Below, piece by piece: positions 9,206 through 16,349 of a stretch of DNA of 54,219 bases. The notes under the pieces are model-generated. The model made no database searches. It was not told the DNA's origin and worked only from the letters and a program-made list of their open reading frames with translations. Numbering within the stretch: the first letter of the stretch is position 1; every line of letters starts with the position of its first letter. The position numbers and the translations under genes were made by a program. The stretch is taken from positions 1 to 54,219 of the forward strand of contig PNNF01000016.1 of assembly GCA_013824085.1 (NCBI GenBank), in the 5' to 3' direction. Origin of the DNA: Chlorobiaceae bacterium (GTDB lineage: Bacteria; Bacteroidota; Ignavibacteria; Ignavibacteriales; Ignavibacteriaceae).

Positions 9206-10993
9206 TTATTCTTCCATAGTTGCAGAAATTACTTCTTCGAATGAAGTGATACCAATTTTAACTTTTTCTAAACCGCTATCTCTTAAGTTTAGACTGCCAT
9301 CTTTTTTTGCTTGTACTCTGATTAGTTCTTCATCAATATCGCCACCAGATTGGACAATTATTTTTCTAAGTTCTTTAGTAAAGTAGAGCGCTTCGTGAAT
9401 AGCAGCTCTTCCTTTGTATCCGGTTTTGTTGCATTTTTCACAACCCACAGCTTCATATATAGTAAAGTTTTTCCATTCCAAGTAATCTAATCCTAAAGAT
9501 TTAATAAAAACTTCATCAAGATTTGAAATTTTTCGTTTACAATTAGTACATAAAGTTCTAATCAATCTTTGTGCCACAATTAGATTAATTGCATAAGCAA
9601 TCAGAAAAGGTTCAATTCCCATCTTGTAAAGACGAGCAACTGCGCTGGGTGCATCGTTTGTGTGAAGCGTCGAAAAAGTTAAGTGTCCAGTATTTGCAAG
9701 TTTAATTGCCACTTCGGCAGTCTCTTTATCTCTCATTTCGCCCACGAGTACAATGTCAGGATCGTGTCTTAAGATTGATCTGATTGCTTGCTCAAAATTC
9801 ATTTTGTAACCGATCTTCAACTGACGCGCACCTTCAATTACATACTCAACTGGATCTTCAACAGTAAGTGTATTCACAGACGGATCAATTACTTGATAAA
9901 GAGCAGCAACGAGAGTTGTACTTTTTCCACTTCCCGTTGGTCCAGTCAAAATAACCATTCCTTGCGGTTGGTTGATAGCTTTTTCAAAAGCTTGTTTTGC
10001 ATATCCAAACAAACCAAGTTTACTTAAATCTCGAATTACTTTTCTATCGTCAAGAATTCTAATTACAATACTTTCAAATTTATTTTTTAATTCCGTTCCA
10101 ACCATTGGAAGAATAGAAACTCTAAATCGAATTATCTGTCCATCAATTTCTCTTTGAATAAATCCATCTTGTGCTCTCTCTCTTTCAAATCTATCTAATC
10201 CTTTTGCACGGTCTTTAACAACGGCTATAACAGCTTCAGGCGAAGTGTTGTTTTGTGCGTGCCAAAGACTCAAGTTGCCGTCAACTCTAAAAAGTATATC
10301 AGTTTGTTTGTTAGATTTAGGTACGAAGTGAACATCACTCACGCCTTTACGGACGGCTTCAACAAGTGCTGCTTCAATTAGATTAATGAGTGCACTTTTA
10401 TTAATTTCAGCATCGAGTTCTTTCTCATCAAGCCCTTGGTCACGGTCATCAACAGAAATTTCGGTGTTCTCTTCGAACATTTTTAAGAAGGTGTTTTCGG
10501 GGGGGAATATTTTAGAAATTAGAGCGTCGTAATTTTTTTTCTTAATGAAAGTAACTTCATATTTTTTTACATTCAAATCAAAAGCAATTTTTGGAATCGC
10601 CCTTTCAGTAGGATCAACAGCGGCTAAAAGTAGTTTTTCTTTTAGTCTATCGTCCCATCCAAATGGAATTACTTTATGTTCAAGCATTAAATTTTTTAAT
10701 TGATCGCCGGCAGCAGAGAAAGCATTTTTGATTGATTCAATTTTTTCATGAGTTACTTCGTCGATTCTTAAATCAAGCTCGCGGAAAGCATAAAGAAATG
10801 CCACTTCGCGAAAAATGGTGTCATGATCGTAACCAAAATCTTGAACAAGTATTTGCGCAAGGTTTCTTTTAATTTTGCTCTTGTCACTATTTTTTGCAGC
10901 TAACGCCTTTTCGAGTGTGGCTGCATCAATAATTCCTTTCTTAAAAAGTAAGTAACCGATTTTGTCGGTCATCTCAAGATTAGCATCAATCAT
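9206..10993 (-). CDS. pilB: PilB/GspE-type pilus assembly ATPase
   Basis: The cytoplasmic motor that drives pilin polymerisation. The 595 residues comprise an N-terminal GspE_N-like domain (about 10-160), a linker and the ATPase. Visible motifs are Walker A GPTGSGKS (351-358), an intact Asp box TVEDPVEY (about 377-384), Walker B IVLVGEMRD (414-422), the His box GHLTFSTLHT, and a zinc-binding set of two CxxC pairs (Cys482, 485, 518, 521). The ATG overlaps the pilC stop by 4 bp, so translation is coupled. The intact motifs contrast with the next gene, whose Asp box is altered. Confidence 0.95.
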   Translation of the reverse strand: MIDANLEMTDKIGYLLFKKGIIDAATLEKALAAKNSDKSKIKRNLAQILVQDFGYDHDTIFREVAFLYAFRELDLRIDEVTHEKIESIKNAFSAAGDQLKNLMLEHKVIPFGWDDRLKEKLLLAAVDPTERAIPKIAFDLNVKKYEVTFIKKKNYDALISKIFPPENTFLKMFEENTEISVDDRDQGLDEKELDAEINKSALINLIEAALVEAVRKGVSDVHFVPKSNKQTDILFRVDGNLSLWHAQNNTSPEAVIAVVKDRAKGLDRFERERAQDGFIQREIDGQIIRFRVSILPMVGTELKNKFESIVIRILDDRKVIRDLSKLGLFGYAKQAFEKAINQPQGMVILTGPTGSGKSTTLVAALYQVIDPSVNTLTVEDPVEYVIEGARQLKIGYKMNFEQAIRSILRHDPDIVLVGEMRDKETAEVAIKLANTGHLTFSTLHTNDAPSAVARLYKMGIEPFLIAYAINLIVAQRLIRTLCTNCKRKISNLDEVFIKSLGLDYLEWKNFTIYEAVGCEKCNKTGYKGRAAIHEALYFTKELRKIIVQSGGDIDEELIRVQAKKDGSLNLRDSGLEKVKIGITSFEEVISATMEE

Positions 10994-12369
10994 ACAAAAA
11001 AGTTTTGGATATAGTTAATAAAAAATTCTGACATTCCAGGAGTCTTAGGTCTAATGGTTGCTGTTTCAGCAGATACAAGAGTAAGTGCAATCATAACGAC
11101 CATAGTAACCATAGCAATAATAATTTGAATCAATTCAATAATATTTTTTAATCGAAATACTGTTTCGCTTTCATAATAATTTGCAAGCTGAAGAGCAGTA
11201 TTTTTTATTGTTCCAGTTTCTTCTCCCGAGTGAAATCGAGAGATAGCAGTTTCAGTAAAAACTCCGCTTGCTTCCATAGCTTCGGTAACACCAATTCCTT
11301 TTTGTATCATCATTGGAATTGCAACATTTTTTATTTTCGACTCAAAGTAAGAGTTTCCTGTTGCTTCCGAAGCGATTCTAATCGGCTCAATACTTTCTGC
11401 AGAACCACTATAAAGCGTATAGAATACTCTGCAAAATACTTCTATCAAAGTCTTATGGATTAAATTTCCTACGATAGGAATCTTCAACATCATTTTATGA
11501 AAAAACAATTTTCCGTTTGTTGTTCGAGAAAATTGCCATAAAGCGACAGCAGGAATCAAAACAGAGATTAAAATAATTATTACATTATCGGTTAAAAAGC
11601 CGCTGAACTTTAGTGTGAATGCTGTCATCGGTGGTAGTTCAATATCGAATCTTAAAAAAAGTTTTGCAGTTTCAGGAAAAATATAACCTACATAGTAAAG
11701 CACGGCGAGGAAGAGGACAAAAATTGTTACGGCTGGAGTAATCAAAGCGCTGCGTAAACTTCTGTTAAATTCTTGTTGTCGTTCCAAAAATTTTGCTGTG
11801 GCTTTATAAATTTCAGTCATATTGCCACTCTTAGATGCAAGTCCAAGCATATATGCGGTAAATTTTCCAAAAACAGATTGATAACGTAAAAATACAGATT
11901 GGCTGTCAGAACCTCTTTTTAATTCATTGTTAATCTCTTTTAATGCATCTCTAAGAGTTTTGTTTTGCGTATCATTTATAAGGAGAGTTAAAATTTCTCC
12001 ATAAGAAAGTTTTTGGTCGAGGAGTTCAGCACTAATTTTCACGAAAGATACAATTTCTTGTGCAGGAGGTTTGGCTACAAAATCAAGGAGTTTTTTATTG
12101 ACATAAACTACTTCGTAACCAAGTTTAGAGAGAGCATCAACCACTTCTTGCTTGTTAAATGCTTTCTGTTCACCCGTGATTGGTTTGTCGCCCCCTTTTT
12201 TTACTTTATAAAGATAAGATGACTTTTTTTCTAAAAGTTTAAGAGTTAGTTGATTTTTTTGTAAAATTCCATTAAGTTTTCGCTTAGCTTCTTTTACGCT
12301 ATCCCCAGTTAAAACTCCTGAAATAATCTTTCCAGATACATTTTCAGCAGAGAAACGATATTCTACCAT
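10990..12369 (-). CDS. pilC: PilC/GspF-type inner-membrane platform protein
   Basis: A polytopic protein on which PilB acts to add pilins. Of its 459 residues the first about 100 form a cytoplasmic extension that resembles a GspF N-terminal segment (MVEYRFSAENVSGK). Two GspF domains follow (about 105-230 and 305-430), and membrane helices lie near 207-230, 257-280 and 410-435. GLASKSGNM and SGEETGTI are the paired loop motifs of the two repeats. It is the first machinery gene after the pilins, separated from pilin A by 131 bp in which no clear terminator is seen. Confidence 0.93.
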   Translation of the reverse strand: MVEYRFSAENVSGKIISGVLTGDSVKEAKRKLNGILQKNQLTLKLLEKKSSYLYKVKKGGDKPITGEQKAFNKQEVVDALSKLGYEVVYVNKKLLDFVAKPPAQEIVSFVKISAELLDQKLSYGEILTLLINDTQNKTLRDALKEINNELKRGSDSQSVFLRYQSVFGKFTAYMLGLASKSGNMTEIYKATAKFLERQQEFNRSLRSALITPAVTIFVLFLAVLYYVGYIFPETAKLFLRFDIELPPMTAFTLKFSGFLTDNVIIILISVLIPAVALWQFSRTTNGKLFFHKMMLKIPIVGNLIHKTLIEVFCRVFYTLYSGSAESIEPIRIASEATGNSYFESKIKNVAIPMMIQKGIGVTEAMEASGVFTETAISRFHSGEETGTIKNTALQLANYYESETVFRLKNIIELIQIIIAMVTMVVMIALTLVSAETATIRPKTPGMSEFFINYIQNFFV

Positions 12370-12500
12370 AATTGAAAAACTTCTTATGCTGTTTGAAACT
12401 GAAATTTAATTATTTTTTAAACGAAAAGAAACAGATATTTAAACAAAAATCAAAAAAAAGCTATTATTTTTAATTGCCCGCTTAAGGCACAACCCATTTC

Positions 12501-12887
12501 TTATGGATTGGTTACACTTGTGGAGATGTTGTTCATTGTTACTACCGCCTCTACCTCTACTTTATTTCCATTGCTACCAATTTCAGTCCCGGTTCCTGTG
12601 ATGACTACAGTGCCCGCATTGATTGAAGTAATTGCATAGCTACCATAACCTGTAGTATCTAACCCCGAAACTATTGTCCAGCCAATGAATGAGTTGCCAC
12701 CACCGCCCGTAGCGAGTGGTTTTTTATAATATTGTTGTGCCATTGAACCAAGGTTTACAACATCAGAAGTGAGTCCTTCGATATTGGTATGTTTAGTATG
12801 CGATACGAATAAGTTGATTCCGACAATCACCGCAATACCAACAAGAATAACGCCCAGCACTATTAACAGAAGTTGTTGTTGACCCAT
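12501..12887 (-). CDS. MGQQQ-type pilin A
   Basis: A 128-residue pilin-like subunit. The start is the ATG at 12887, shared with all copies in this array; an upstream in-frame Met at 12938 would read back through a terminator hairpin and is rejected. The mature end would follow Gly2 (MG then QQQLLLIVLGVI), giving an almost leaderless pilin with one hydrophobic N-terminal helix (about 6-28). The conserved Glu5 of classical type IV pilins is absent. The globular part (about 45-128) has a YYKKPLA motif, a GGGGNSF loop and a beta-rich end finishing in NP. It is about 60% identical by eye to pilin B. Its leader carries a hairpin terminator about 25 nt before the ATG, so expression may depend on read-through. 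Major-pilin status is inferred from position and duplication. Confidence 0.82.
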   Translation of the reverse strand: MGQQQLLLIVLGVILVGIAVIVGINLFVSHTKHTNIEGLTSDVVNLGSMAQQYYKKPLATGGGGNSFIGWTIVSGLDTTGYGSYAITSINAGTVVITGTGTEIGSNGNKVEVEAVVTMNNISTSVTNP

Positions 12888-12978
12888 ATTATACTCGATT
12901 ACTTGTAAAAAAAGAGCAGAATTACTTCTGCTCTTCAAGATAAAAAATATTTTAATCTTAGGGATTAAATATTACTGT
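12862..12978. repeat. 117-bp direct repeat, copy 1 (pilin array)
   Basis: Identical base for base to 13384-13500. It covers the first codons of pilin A, its leader with the terminator hairpin, and the last codons of the preceding pilin. It marks a tandem duplication of a two-gene pilin cassette, offset 522 bp. Confidence 0.95.
12907..12935 (-). terminator. Rho-independent terminator/attenuator before pilin A
   Basis: Read on the minus strand, a perfect 10-bp stem (AAGAGCAGAA / TTCTGCTCTT, at 12912-12935) with a 4-nt loop is followed by a run of Ts. It ends about 20-25 nt before the pilin A ATG and follows the shrunken pilin copy. An identical structure lies at 13428-13457. Confidence 0.8.
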
Positions 12979-13029
12979 ACCTACAACGATAACGCCAAGT
13001 ACGATTAGGAGAAGTTGTTGTTGACCCAT
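12958..13029 (-). pseudogene. Pilin B copy with an in-frame 105-codon deletion (23-residue ORF)
   Basis: From an ATG at 13029 the frame reads MGQQQLLLIVLGVIVVG and then jumps directly to TVIFNP and a stop, 23 residues in all. The DNA on both sides matches pilin B and its leader exactly. Positions 12979-13100 equal 13816-13937 and the stop side equals 13493-13500 and below, so bases corresponding to 13501-13815 (315 bp) are missing. The start codon, ribosome site and terminator are kept. It may be a dead remnant, or a translated mini-peptide made of the pilin helix only. An assembly error in a repeat array is the third possibility. Confidence 0.85.
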
Positions 13030-13100
13030 TGTACATTTTCCTTATTTTATTATTAATTAATGTAAAAATTTTAGTTAGACCTGACTAAATATTATAAAAA
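12979..13100. repeat. 122-bp direct repeat, copy 1 (pilin B start and leader)
   Basis: Identical to 13816-13937 (offset 837 bp). Weaker similarity continues to about 13179, matching about 14016. It holds the first codons of the deleted pilin, the ribosome site and an 18-bp imperfect dyad at 13071-13088. Confidence 0.95.
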
Positions 13101-13179
13101 GTCATACCAAAAAATAATTTTTGCATAATTATTGAAATTTGAGCAAAATAATTCATAAACCGATTATTTTTAACATTAT

Positions 13180-13252
13180 ATTGTTCTCTAAATGTTCTCT
13201 TAAAACCTGCACTTTAAACTCTGCTGTGAACTTTCTTTTTTGGTTTTTCATT
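13180..13252 (-). pseudogene. Transposase OrfA fragment (IS3-like, truncated and frameshifted)
   Basis: From an ATG at 13252, preceded by AGGAG, the frame reads MKNQKRKFTAEFKVQVL, the usual opening of an IS3-type OrfA helix-turn-helix protein. In the next frame the text continues as REHLENN, which also fits OrfA, so one extra A near 13197-13202 appears to break the frame. Nothing after about 24 residues survives. Not functional. Confidence 0.6.
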
Positions 13253-13264
13253 TTTACTCCTGAA

Positions 13265-13290
13265 GCCTGCCCGATGCAGGCGGGTTTTTT
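13265..13290 (+). terminator. Hairpin with T run in the IS leader (plus strand)
   Basis: GCCTGC and GCAGGC pair around a 5-nt loop, and GGG then six Ts follow on the plus strand. It could stop plus-strand transcription entering the element. No plus-strand gene precedes it, so it may simply be part of the IS end. Confidence 0.35.
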
Positions 13291-13307
13291 ATACATAATT
13301 TATTGCT

Positions 13308-13409
13308 TCAAAAGTAACTTTCCAACTTAAGCATTATAATTCCGACCATCACAGCAATTCCAACAAGAATAACTCCTAACGTAATTAACAGAAGTTGTTG
13401 TTGACCCAT
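13308..13409 (-). pseudogene. Pilin A-like copy truncated by the IS remnant (33-residue ORF)
   Basis: From an ATG at 13409 the first 24 residues follow pilin A closely (MGQQQLLLITLGVILVGIAV, then MVGI). The frame then runs into element DNA and ends IMLKLESYF and TGA. The whole globular domain is missing. Its leader is identical to that of pilin A, including the hairpin. If translated it would give a membrane helix with a short tail. It is most simply a broken duplicate. Confidence 0.8.
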
Positions 13410-13500
13410 ATTATACTCGATTACTTGTAAAAAAAGAGCAGAATTACTTCTGCTCTTCAAGATAAAAAATATTTTAATCTTAGGGATTAAATATTACTGT
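13384..13500. repeat. 117-bp direct repeat, copy 2 (pilin array)
   Basis: Second copy of the block at 12862-12978, with no mismatch. It spans the start of the truncated pilin, the hairpin leader and the last codons of pilin B. Confidence 0.95.
13428..13457 (-). terminator. Rho-independent terminator after pilin B
   Basis: Same 10-bp stem (13434-13457) and T run as at 12907-12935, here 22 bp after the pilin B stop and about 25 nt before the ATG of the truncated pilin. It should end most pilin B transcripts. Confidence 0.82.
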
Positions 13501-13866
13501 TGTAATATTGTTAGGAGTAACAGTTGCCCGCACTGAAATTGGCGCCCCGTTATTCCCAAGTTCTGTTCCAAGACCTTCAAGAACTAAAGATTGAGCACCT
13601 GGAGTTTGAATAGTATATCTACCATTTCCAGTTGTATCAAGAGCTGCAGGAACAACCCATCCAGTAAAAGTATTTCCACCACCAGCGAGAGCAAGAGGTT
13701 TTCTGTAGTAAGCTTGTGCCATAGAGCCAAGATTCATAAGATCTGATGTTACGCCATCAATGTTTGCTTGTTTTGCACTTGCGGTAAAGACGTTAATACC
13801 TACAACTACTGCGATACCTACAACGATAACGCCAAGTACGATTAGGAGAAGTTGTTGTTGACCCAT
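13480..13866 (-). CDS. MGQQQ-type pilin B (first gene of the array)
   Basis: A 128-residue pilin-like subunit with a two-residue leader: MG then QQQLLLIVLGVIVVGIAV. A hydrophobic helix spans about 6-28. The globular domain has MNLGSMAQAYYRKPLA, a GGGNTF loop and a beta-rich end finishing in NP. No Glu at mature position 5. The ATG at 13866 is preceded by AAGGAAA. It is the only intact gene of its type at the promoter-proximal end of the array and is followed by a strong hairpin terminator, the layout expected for an abundant subunit. Major pilin of the adjacent machinery is the likely role, inferred from context. No processing enzyme is encoded nearby. Confidence 0.83.
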   Translation of the reverse strand: MGQQQLLLIVLGVIVVGIAVVVGINVFTASAKQANIDGVTSDLMNLGSMAQAYYRKPLALAGGGNTFTGWVVPAALDTTGNGRYTIQTPGAQSLVLEGLGTELGNNGAPISVRATVTPNNITTVIFNP

Positions 13867-13937
13867 TGTACATTTTCCTTATTTTATTATTAATTAATGT
13901 AAAAATTTTAGTTAGACCTGACTAAATATTATAAAAA
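13816..13937. repeat. 122-bp direct repeat, copy 2 (pilin B start and leader)
   Basis: Parent copy of the block at 12979-13100. After one mismatch at 13938 a further 12 bp match, and weaker similarity runs on to about 14016. Confidence 0.95.
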
Positions 13938-13939
13938 AT
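13908..13939 (-). promoter_or_regulatory. Candidate operator dyad and -10-like box upstream of pilin B
   Basis: TTAGTTAGACCTGACTAA (13908-13925) is an 18-bp imperfect dyad in which seven of nine positions pair. It lies about 50 bp before the pilin B ATG. On the minus strand a TATAAT-like box lies at about 13928-13933, just upstream of the dyad. Both are kept in the second leader (dyad at 13071-13088). A regulator site is inferred from symmetry and position only. Confidence 0.35.
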
Positions 13940-14087
13940 CATACCAAAAAAGAAATTTTATAATTTATTGAAAATTGAGCGAGAAAAGTTCAAAAATAAT
14001 CTATTTTCACATTATTTATCCACGAAAATGCTGAAAGAAAATTTTGCTAAAAAAAACAAACGGTAATAATTTTAATAACAAGCAAAT

Positions 14088-14107
14088 ATTACAGGTAAAT
14101 ATTGCCA
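14088..14107 (+). promoter_or_regulatory. Conserved 20-bp motif, copy 1
   Basis: ATTACAGGTAAATATTGCCA differs at one base from 16350-16369. The core GGTAAATATTGCC is an imperfect dyad. It lies about 220 bp upstream of the pilin B start, pointing away from it. A shared regulator site for pilus genes is possible. Confidence 0.35.
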
Positions 14108-14519
14108 AAAATTGGAAAAGAGAATTTAAGTAAAAATATTTTTCGTTATCTTTTTGTTTAATAATACGATAAGGGTTTTTGCTAATAATTTGGTTGAAGA
14201 ATTTTTTGTCAGAAGAATAAAATCTTAAGGTTAAGCTGAAAGTATTTGGAGATTTTATTTTTTTAATTATTCTCCAACTATAAATGTGCTAAAAAAACAG
14301 AATAACATTGCAACGGGAATCTCGATTGCTGGTGGGAAATGAATCGAACTAAACAAGGCCATCCAATAATTAAAAGTTCTGCCTTTGCTACGTTTGGTGA
14401 GAGTTGAAATTTTGTGACAAAAGAGAATGGATTGTTTTACGCAGTCTCTGTTACAACTATAATAATCAACTGGGATAGATCTCCACACTTTGTAAATTAA
14501 AAGCGATTATTTATTTGTG

Positions 14520-14633
14520 GGCATCTCTAAAAATTAATTTGTCGTTTGTTGTTGTCTCCGTATATCAGCGGGAAATATTCACCTAGAGATTATTCCGAAA
14601 ACTTTCGGAACAGAGTGAGTTTTTAGAAGTACC
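14520..14633. repeat. Small inverted-repeat element, family 1, copy 1 (MITE-like)
   Basis: About 114 bp bounded by GGCATCTCTAAAAATT and, in reverse at the other end, GGTACTTCTAAAAACTCA. The same ends bound 42300-42390, and both are followed by TTTATTA. The interior is not coding. Ends resembling each other in inverted order and dispersed copies suggest a non-autonomous transposable element. Confidence 0.6.
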
Positions 14634-14948
14634 TTTATTATGATGTTGAGTGACTCGAAGCATATCGATGCCAAAAAATATGAAACTCTCTCTACAAAAG
14701 TTTTCAGAGAAAGGATGACAGTTATAAAAACTATAAAATTTTCTTTGTTGAACAATTTTTCTTCAATACGTTTTTAAGAATTATTTTTTCTAAATTTTTT
14801 AAAATCTACTCATCAAGTTGTAACTCTTTACTCAATGATAGGAATCACAAATAAAAAAAATCATTCAAGTTGAACTTTAAACTCTCCTATTCTATTGCTA
14901 TATTACGCAACAATATCTGTGCAAACAATAAACAATAAAAGGAGTAAT

Positions 14949-15440
14949 ATGAAAAAGAGAATTATTTATCTTTCAGCTATTTCTGTTCTTTTTCTTTTTT
15001 CGTCAATAGTAGTTTTTACTGGTTGCCAACAAAAAGCAGAAGAACCAGAACAATCACAAACAACAATCGAGCAAACGCCAGAACAAGCTTACGGAACTGA
15101 GCAAGCTGCTAAACCAGAAGAGATAGAACCAACTGTTGAATTAGAAGGAACTTGGACAGGAACATTTTGGAATAAGAACATGACCCTTGTTATTGCTACT
15201 CAAACTGCTTATTCGTTTGAAGGCGAAACTACAGTTAGATGGACAAAGCCAGTAGTATCAAAGGTGAAAGGCACTATCGATCCTGCTACTTTAGAGATGA
15301 AGTTTCAAGACGTAGTTGATGGAAAAGATGCTGGTTCATACACAGGTAAACTATCAGAAGATAAGAAATCATTCACGGGTCAATTTAAATTAAACTCAGG
15401 CGCTGGAAATCCATTTAACGTAAAACTGAAATTGCAATAA
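14949..15440 (+). CDS. Lipoprotein of unknown function
   Basis: A 163-residue exported lipoprotein. The start at 14949 follows AAAGGAG; an earlier in-frame Met at 14895 lacks this and would spoil the signal peptide. The signal ends in the lipobox FTGC with Cys26. A Glu/Gln-rich linker (about 27-60) precedes a beta-rich domain (about 62-163) that opens ELEGTWTGTF and ends in alternating strands, resembling small lipocalin-like or beta-barrel folds. No family is recognised. It lies 17 bp before the PEGA lipoprotein and shares its transcript. Between pilin clusters it could assist surface assembly, but that is guesswork. Confidence 0.85.
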   Translation: MKKRIIYLSAISVLFLFSSIVVFTGCQQKAEEPEQSQTTIEQTPEQAYGTEQAAKPEEIEPTVELEGTWTGTFWNKNMTLVIATQTAYSFEGETTVRWTKPVVSKVKGTIDPATLEMKFQDVVDGKDAGSYTGKLSEDKKSFTGQFKLNSGAGNPFNVKLKLQ

Positions 15441-15457
15441 ACAGAAGGAAATAATTA

Positions 15458-16237
15458 ATGAAAAAAATATCTTTGCTTTTCGCTCTCTTCGCTCTACTAA
15501 GCTTTGCTTTTGTTGGTTGCGAAACTACAACCGATCCAGATCCTGCAACTCAAACTGGAACGCTAACTTTAACCTCATCTCCTGTCGGTGCACAAATTTG
15601 GAGAGATGGTGTTAATACTCAAAAAGTTACTCCTGATAGTTTAACAGGACTAACCGCGGGAAATTATAGCATCACACTAAAACTACAAGGTTTCAGAGAT
15701 TCAACATTTACAGTTACTGTTGTTGCTGGACAAAGAGTCTTAAGAAATATTAACTTAACACAAAATCCGTTGGTAACGGAAAGATTCACTAACGTTCGTC
15801 TTTTTGAAAGAGAAGCTACTGGATTTAGTGGATTGAGATTAAGTGATGGAAGACAGCTAAGTTCTAATGATGCAACTGCAGATATCTTCCTCGATGGAAC
15901 TGGAAATGGTCCTCTTGATTTAAAGAGTCAACATTTAAGATTACCTGCACCATCAACATTAAGATACACAGACTTCTTTAATGGCAATGGCACTGGAGCT
16001 ACAAACATTGATGATGGAGTTGATTCTCCAATTTTTTCATCTGCCCCAACTGCTGGTTGGACTACTTCAAAATTATTCACTACCAGAAGCACATATAGTT
16101 TCTTGTACACAGATGATTTGTATTATGTAAAACTAATGGTAACAAATAATGGTGGTGGAACAGGCCCAGGAGATCCATTCCGTTGGATAGATGTAACGTA
16201 TATTTTTAATAAAACTCTAAATGATAGAAGATTTTAA
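15458..16237 (+). CDS. PEGA-domain lipoprotein
   Basis: A 259-residue lipoprotein with lipobox FVGC (Cys21). Residues about 34-102 form a PEGA domain: GTLTLTSSPVGAQIWRDG, a PDSLTGLTAGNYSITLK turn and the closing VAGQRVLRNINL. The remaining about 155 residues are a Gly/Asn-rich beta region without a recognised family; its layout loosely recalls HmuY-like domains (uncertain). PEGA domains are common in surface proteins. It is the last gene before a terminator at 16261, so it forms a two-gene unit with the lipoprotein upstream. Confidence 0.85.
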   Translation: MKKISLLFALFALLSFAFVGCETTTDPDPATQTGTLTLTSSPVGAQIWRDGVNTQKVTPDSLTGLTAGNYSITLKLQGFRDSTFTVTVVAGQRVLRNINLTQNPLVTERFTNVRLFEREATGFSGLRLSDGRQLSSNDATADIFLDGTGNGPLDLKSQHLRLPAPSTLRYTDFFNGNGTGATNIDDGVDSPIFSSAPTAGWTTSKLFTTRSTYSFLYTDDLYYVKLMVTNNGGGTGPGDPFRWIDVTYIFNKTLNDRRF

Positions 16238-16260
16238 GAAGTAATTTTCGATAAAAATAT

Positions 16261-16292
16261 AAAAGGCTGTCTAAAAGGCAGCCTTTTTTTTG
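16261..16292 (+). terminator. Rho-independent terminator after the PEGA lipoprotein
   Basis: AAAAGGCTG pairs perfectly with CAGCCTTTT across a 9-nt loop and is followed by eight Ts. It lies 23 bp after the stop codon and separates the lipoprotein pair from the minor-pilin cassette. Confidence 0.85.
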
Positions 16293-16349
16293 TTTTACAT
16301 AGAAAAAATGGAATTTGTAAAGACGTAAATTATTCGGAGAAGAGAAATA

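Larger units (their letters stand above)
13180..13337 (-). mobile_element. Remnant of an IS3-like insertion sequence inside the pilin array
   Basis: This segment interrupts the pilin repeat: similarity to the pilin leader stops near 13179 and similarity to pilin N-terminal DNA resumes near 13338. Within it, on the minus strand, lie a possible end beginning TGCTTAAGTTGG (from 13333), a G+C-rich hairpin (GCCTGC / GCAGGC at 13265-13281), a good ribosome site (AGGAG) and the first codons of a transposase-like protein from 13252. Only about 158 bp remain and the distal part is lost. IS3-family assignment rests on the short protein match; the end sequence is inferred. Confidence 0.6.
13986..14948. 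other. Long non-coding region between the pilin array and the lipoprotein pair
   Basis: About 960 bp with no convincing intact gene. It separates minus-strand pilins from plus-strand lipoproteins, so divergent promoters must lie here. It contains the 20-bp motif at 14088-14107, a stretch at about 14270-14505 that may be decayed coding DNA, a small inverted-repeat element at 14520-14633 and an A+T-rich leader before the lipoprotein gene. I saw no tRNA or recognised structured RNA. Confidence 0.6.

Noticed and set aside
12888-12938. Longer N-terminus of pilin A from Met at 12938
   Set aside because: It would translate through the terminator hairpin, and all four copies share the MGQQQ start.
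13139-13330. A 63-codon plus-strand ORF within the pilin array
   Set aside because: It is antisense to the transposase fragment and crosses the IS hairpin and T run; no start signal.
13986-14140. Sigma-54 promoter for the pilins
   Set aside because: No GG-N10-GC pair with the proper spacing was found on the minus strand; the 20-bp motif has the wrong spacing.
14331-14352. tRNA-like 3' end (GTTCGATTC followed by CCACCA on the minus strand)
   Set aside because: The T-stem arms do not pair and no anticodon or D arm could be placed upstream.
14267-14488. A 73-codon minus-strand ORF
   Set aside because: The product has odd composition (many Cys, Ser, Phe), no ribosome site and no recognisable pattern; the opposite strand shows equally plausible fragments.
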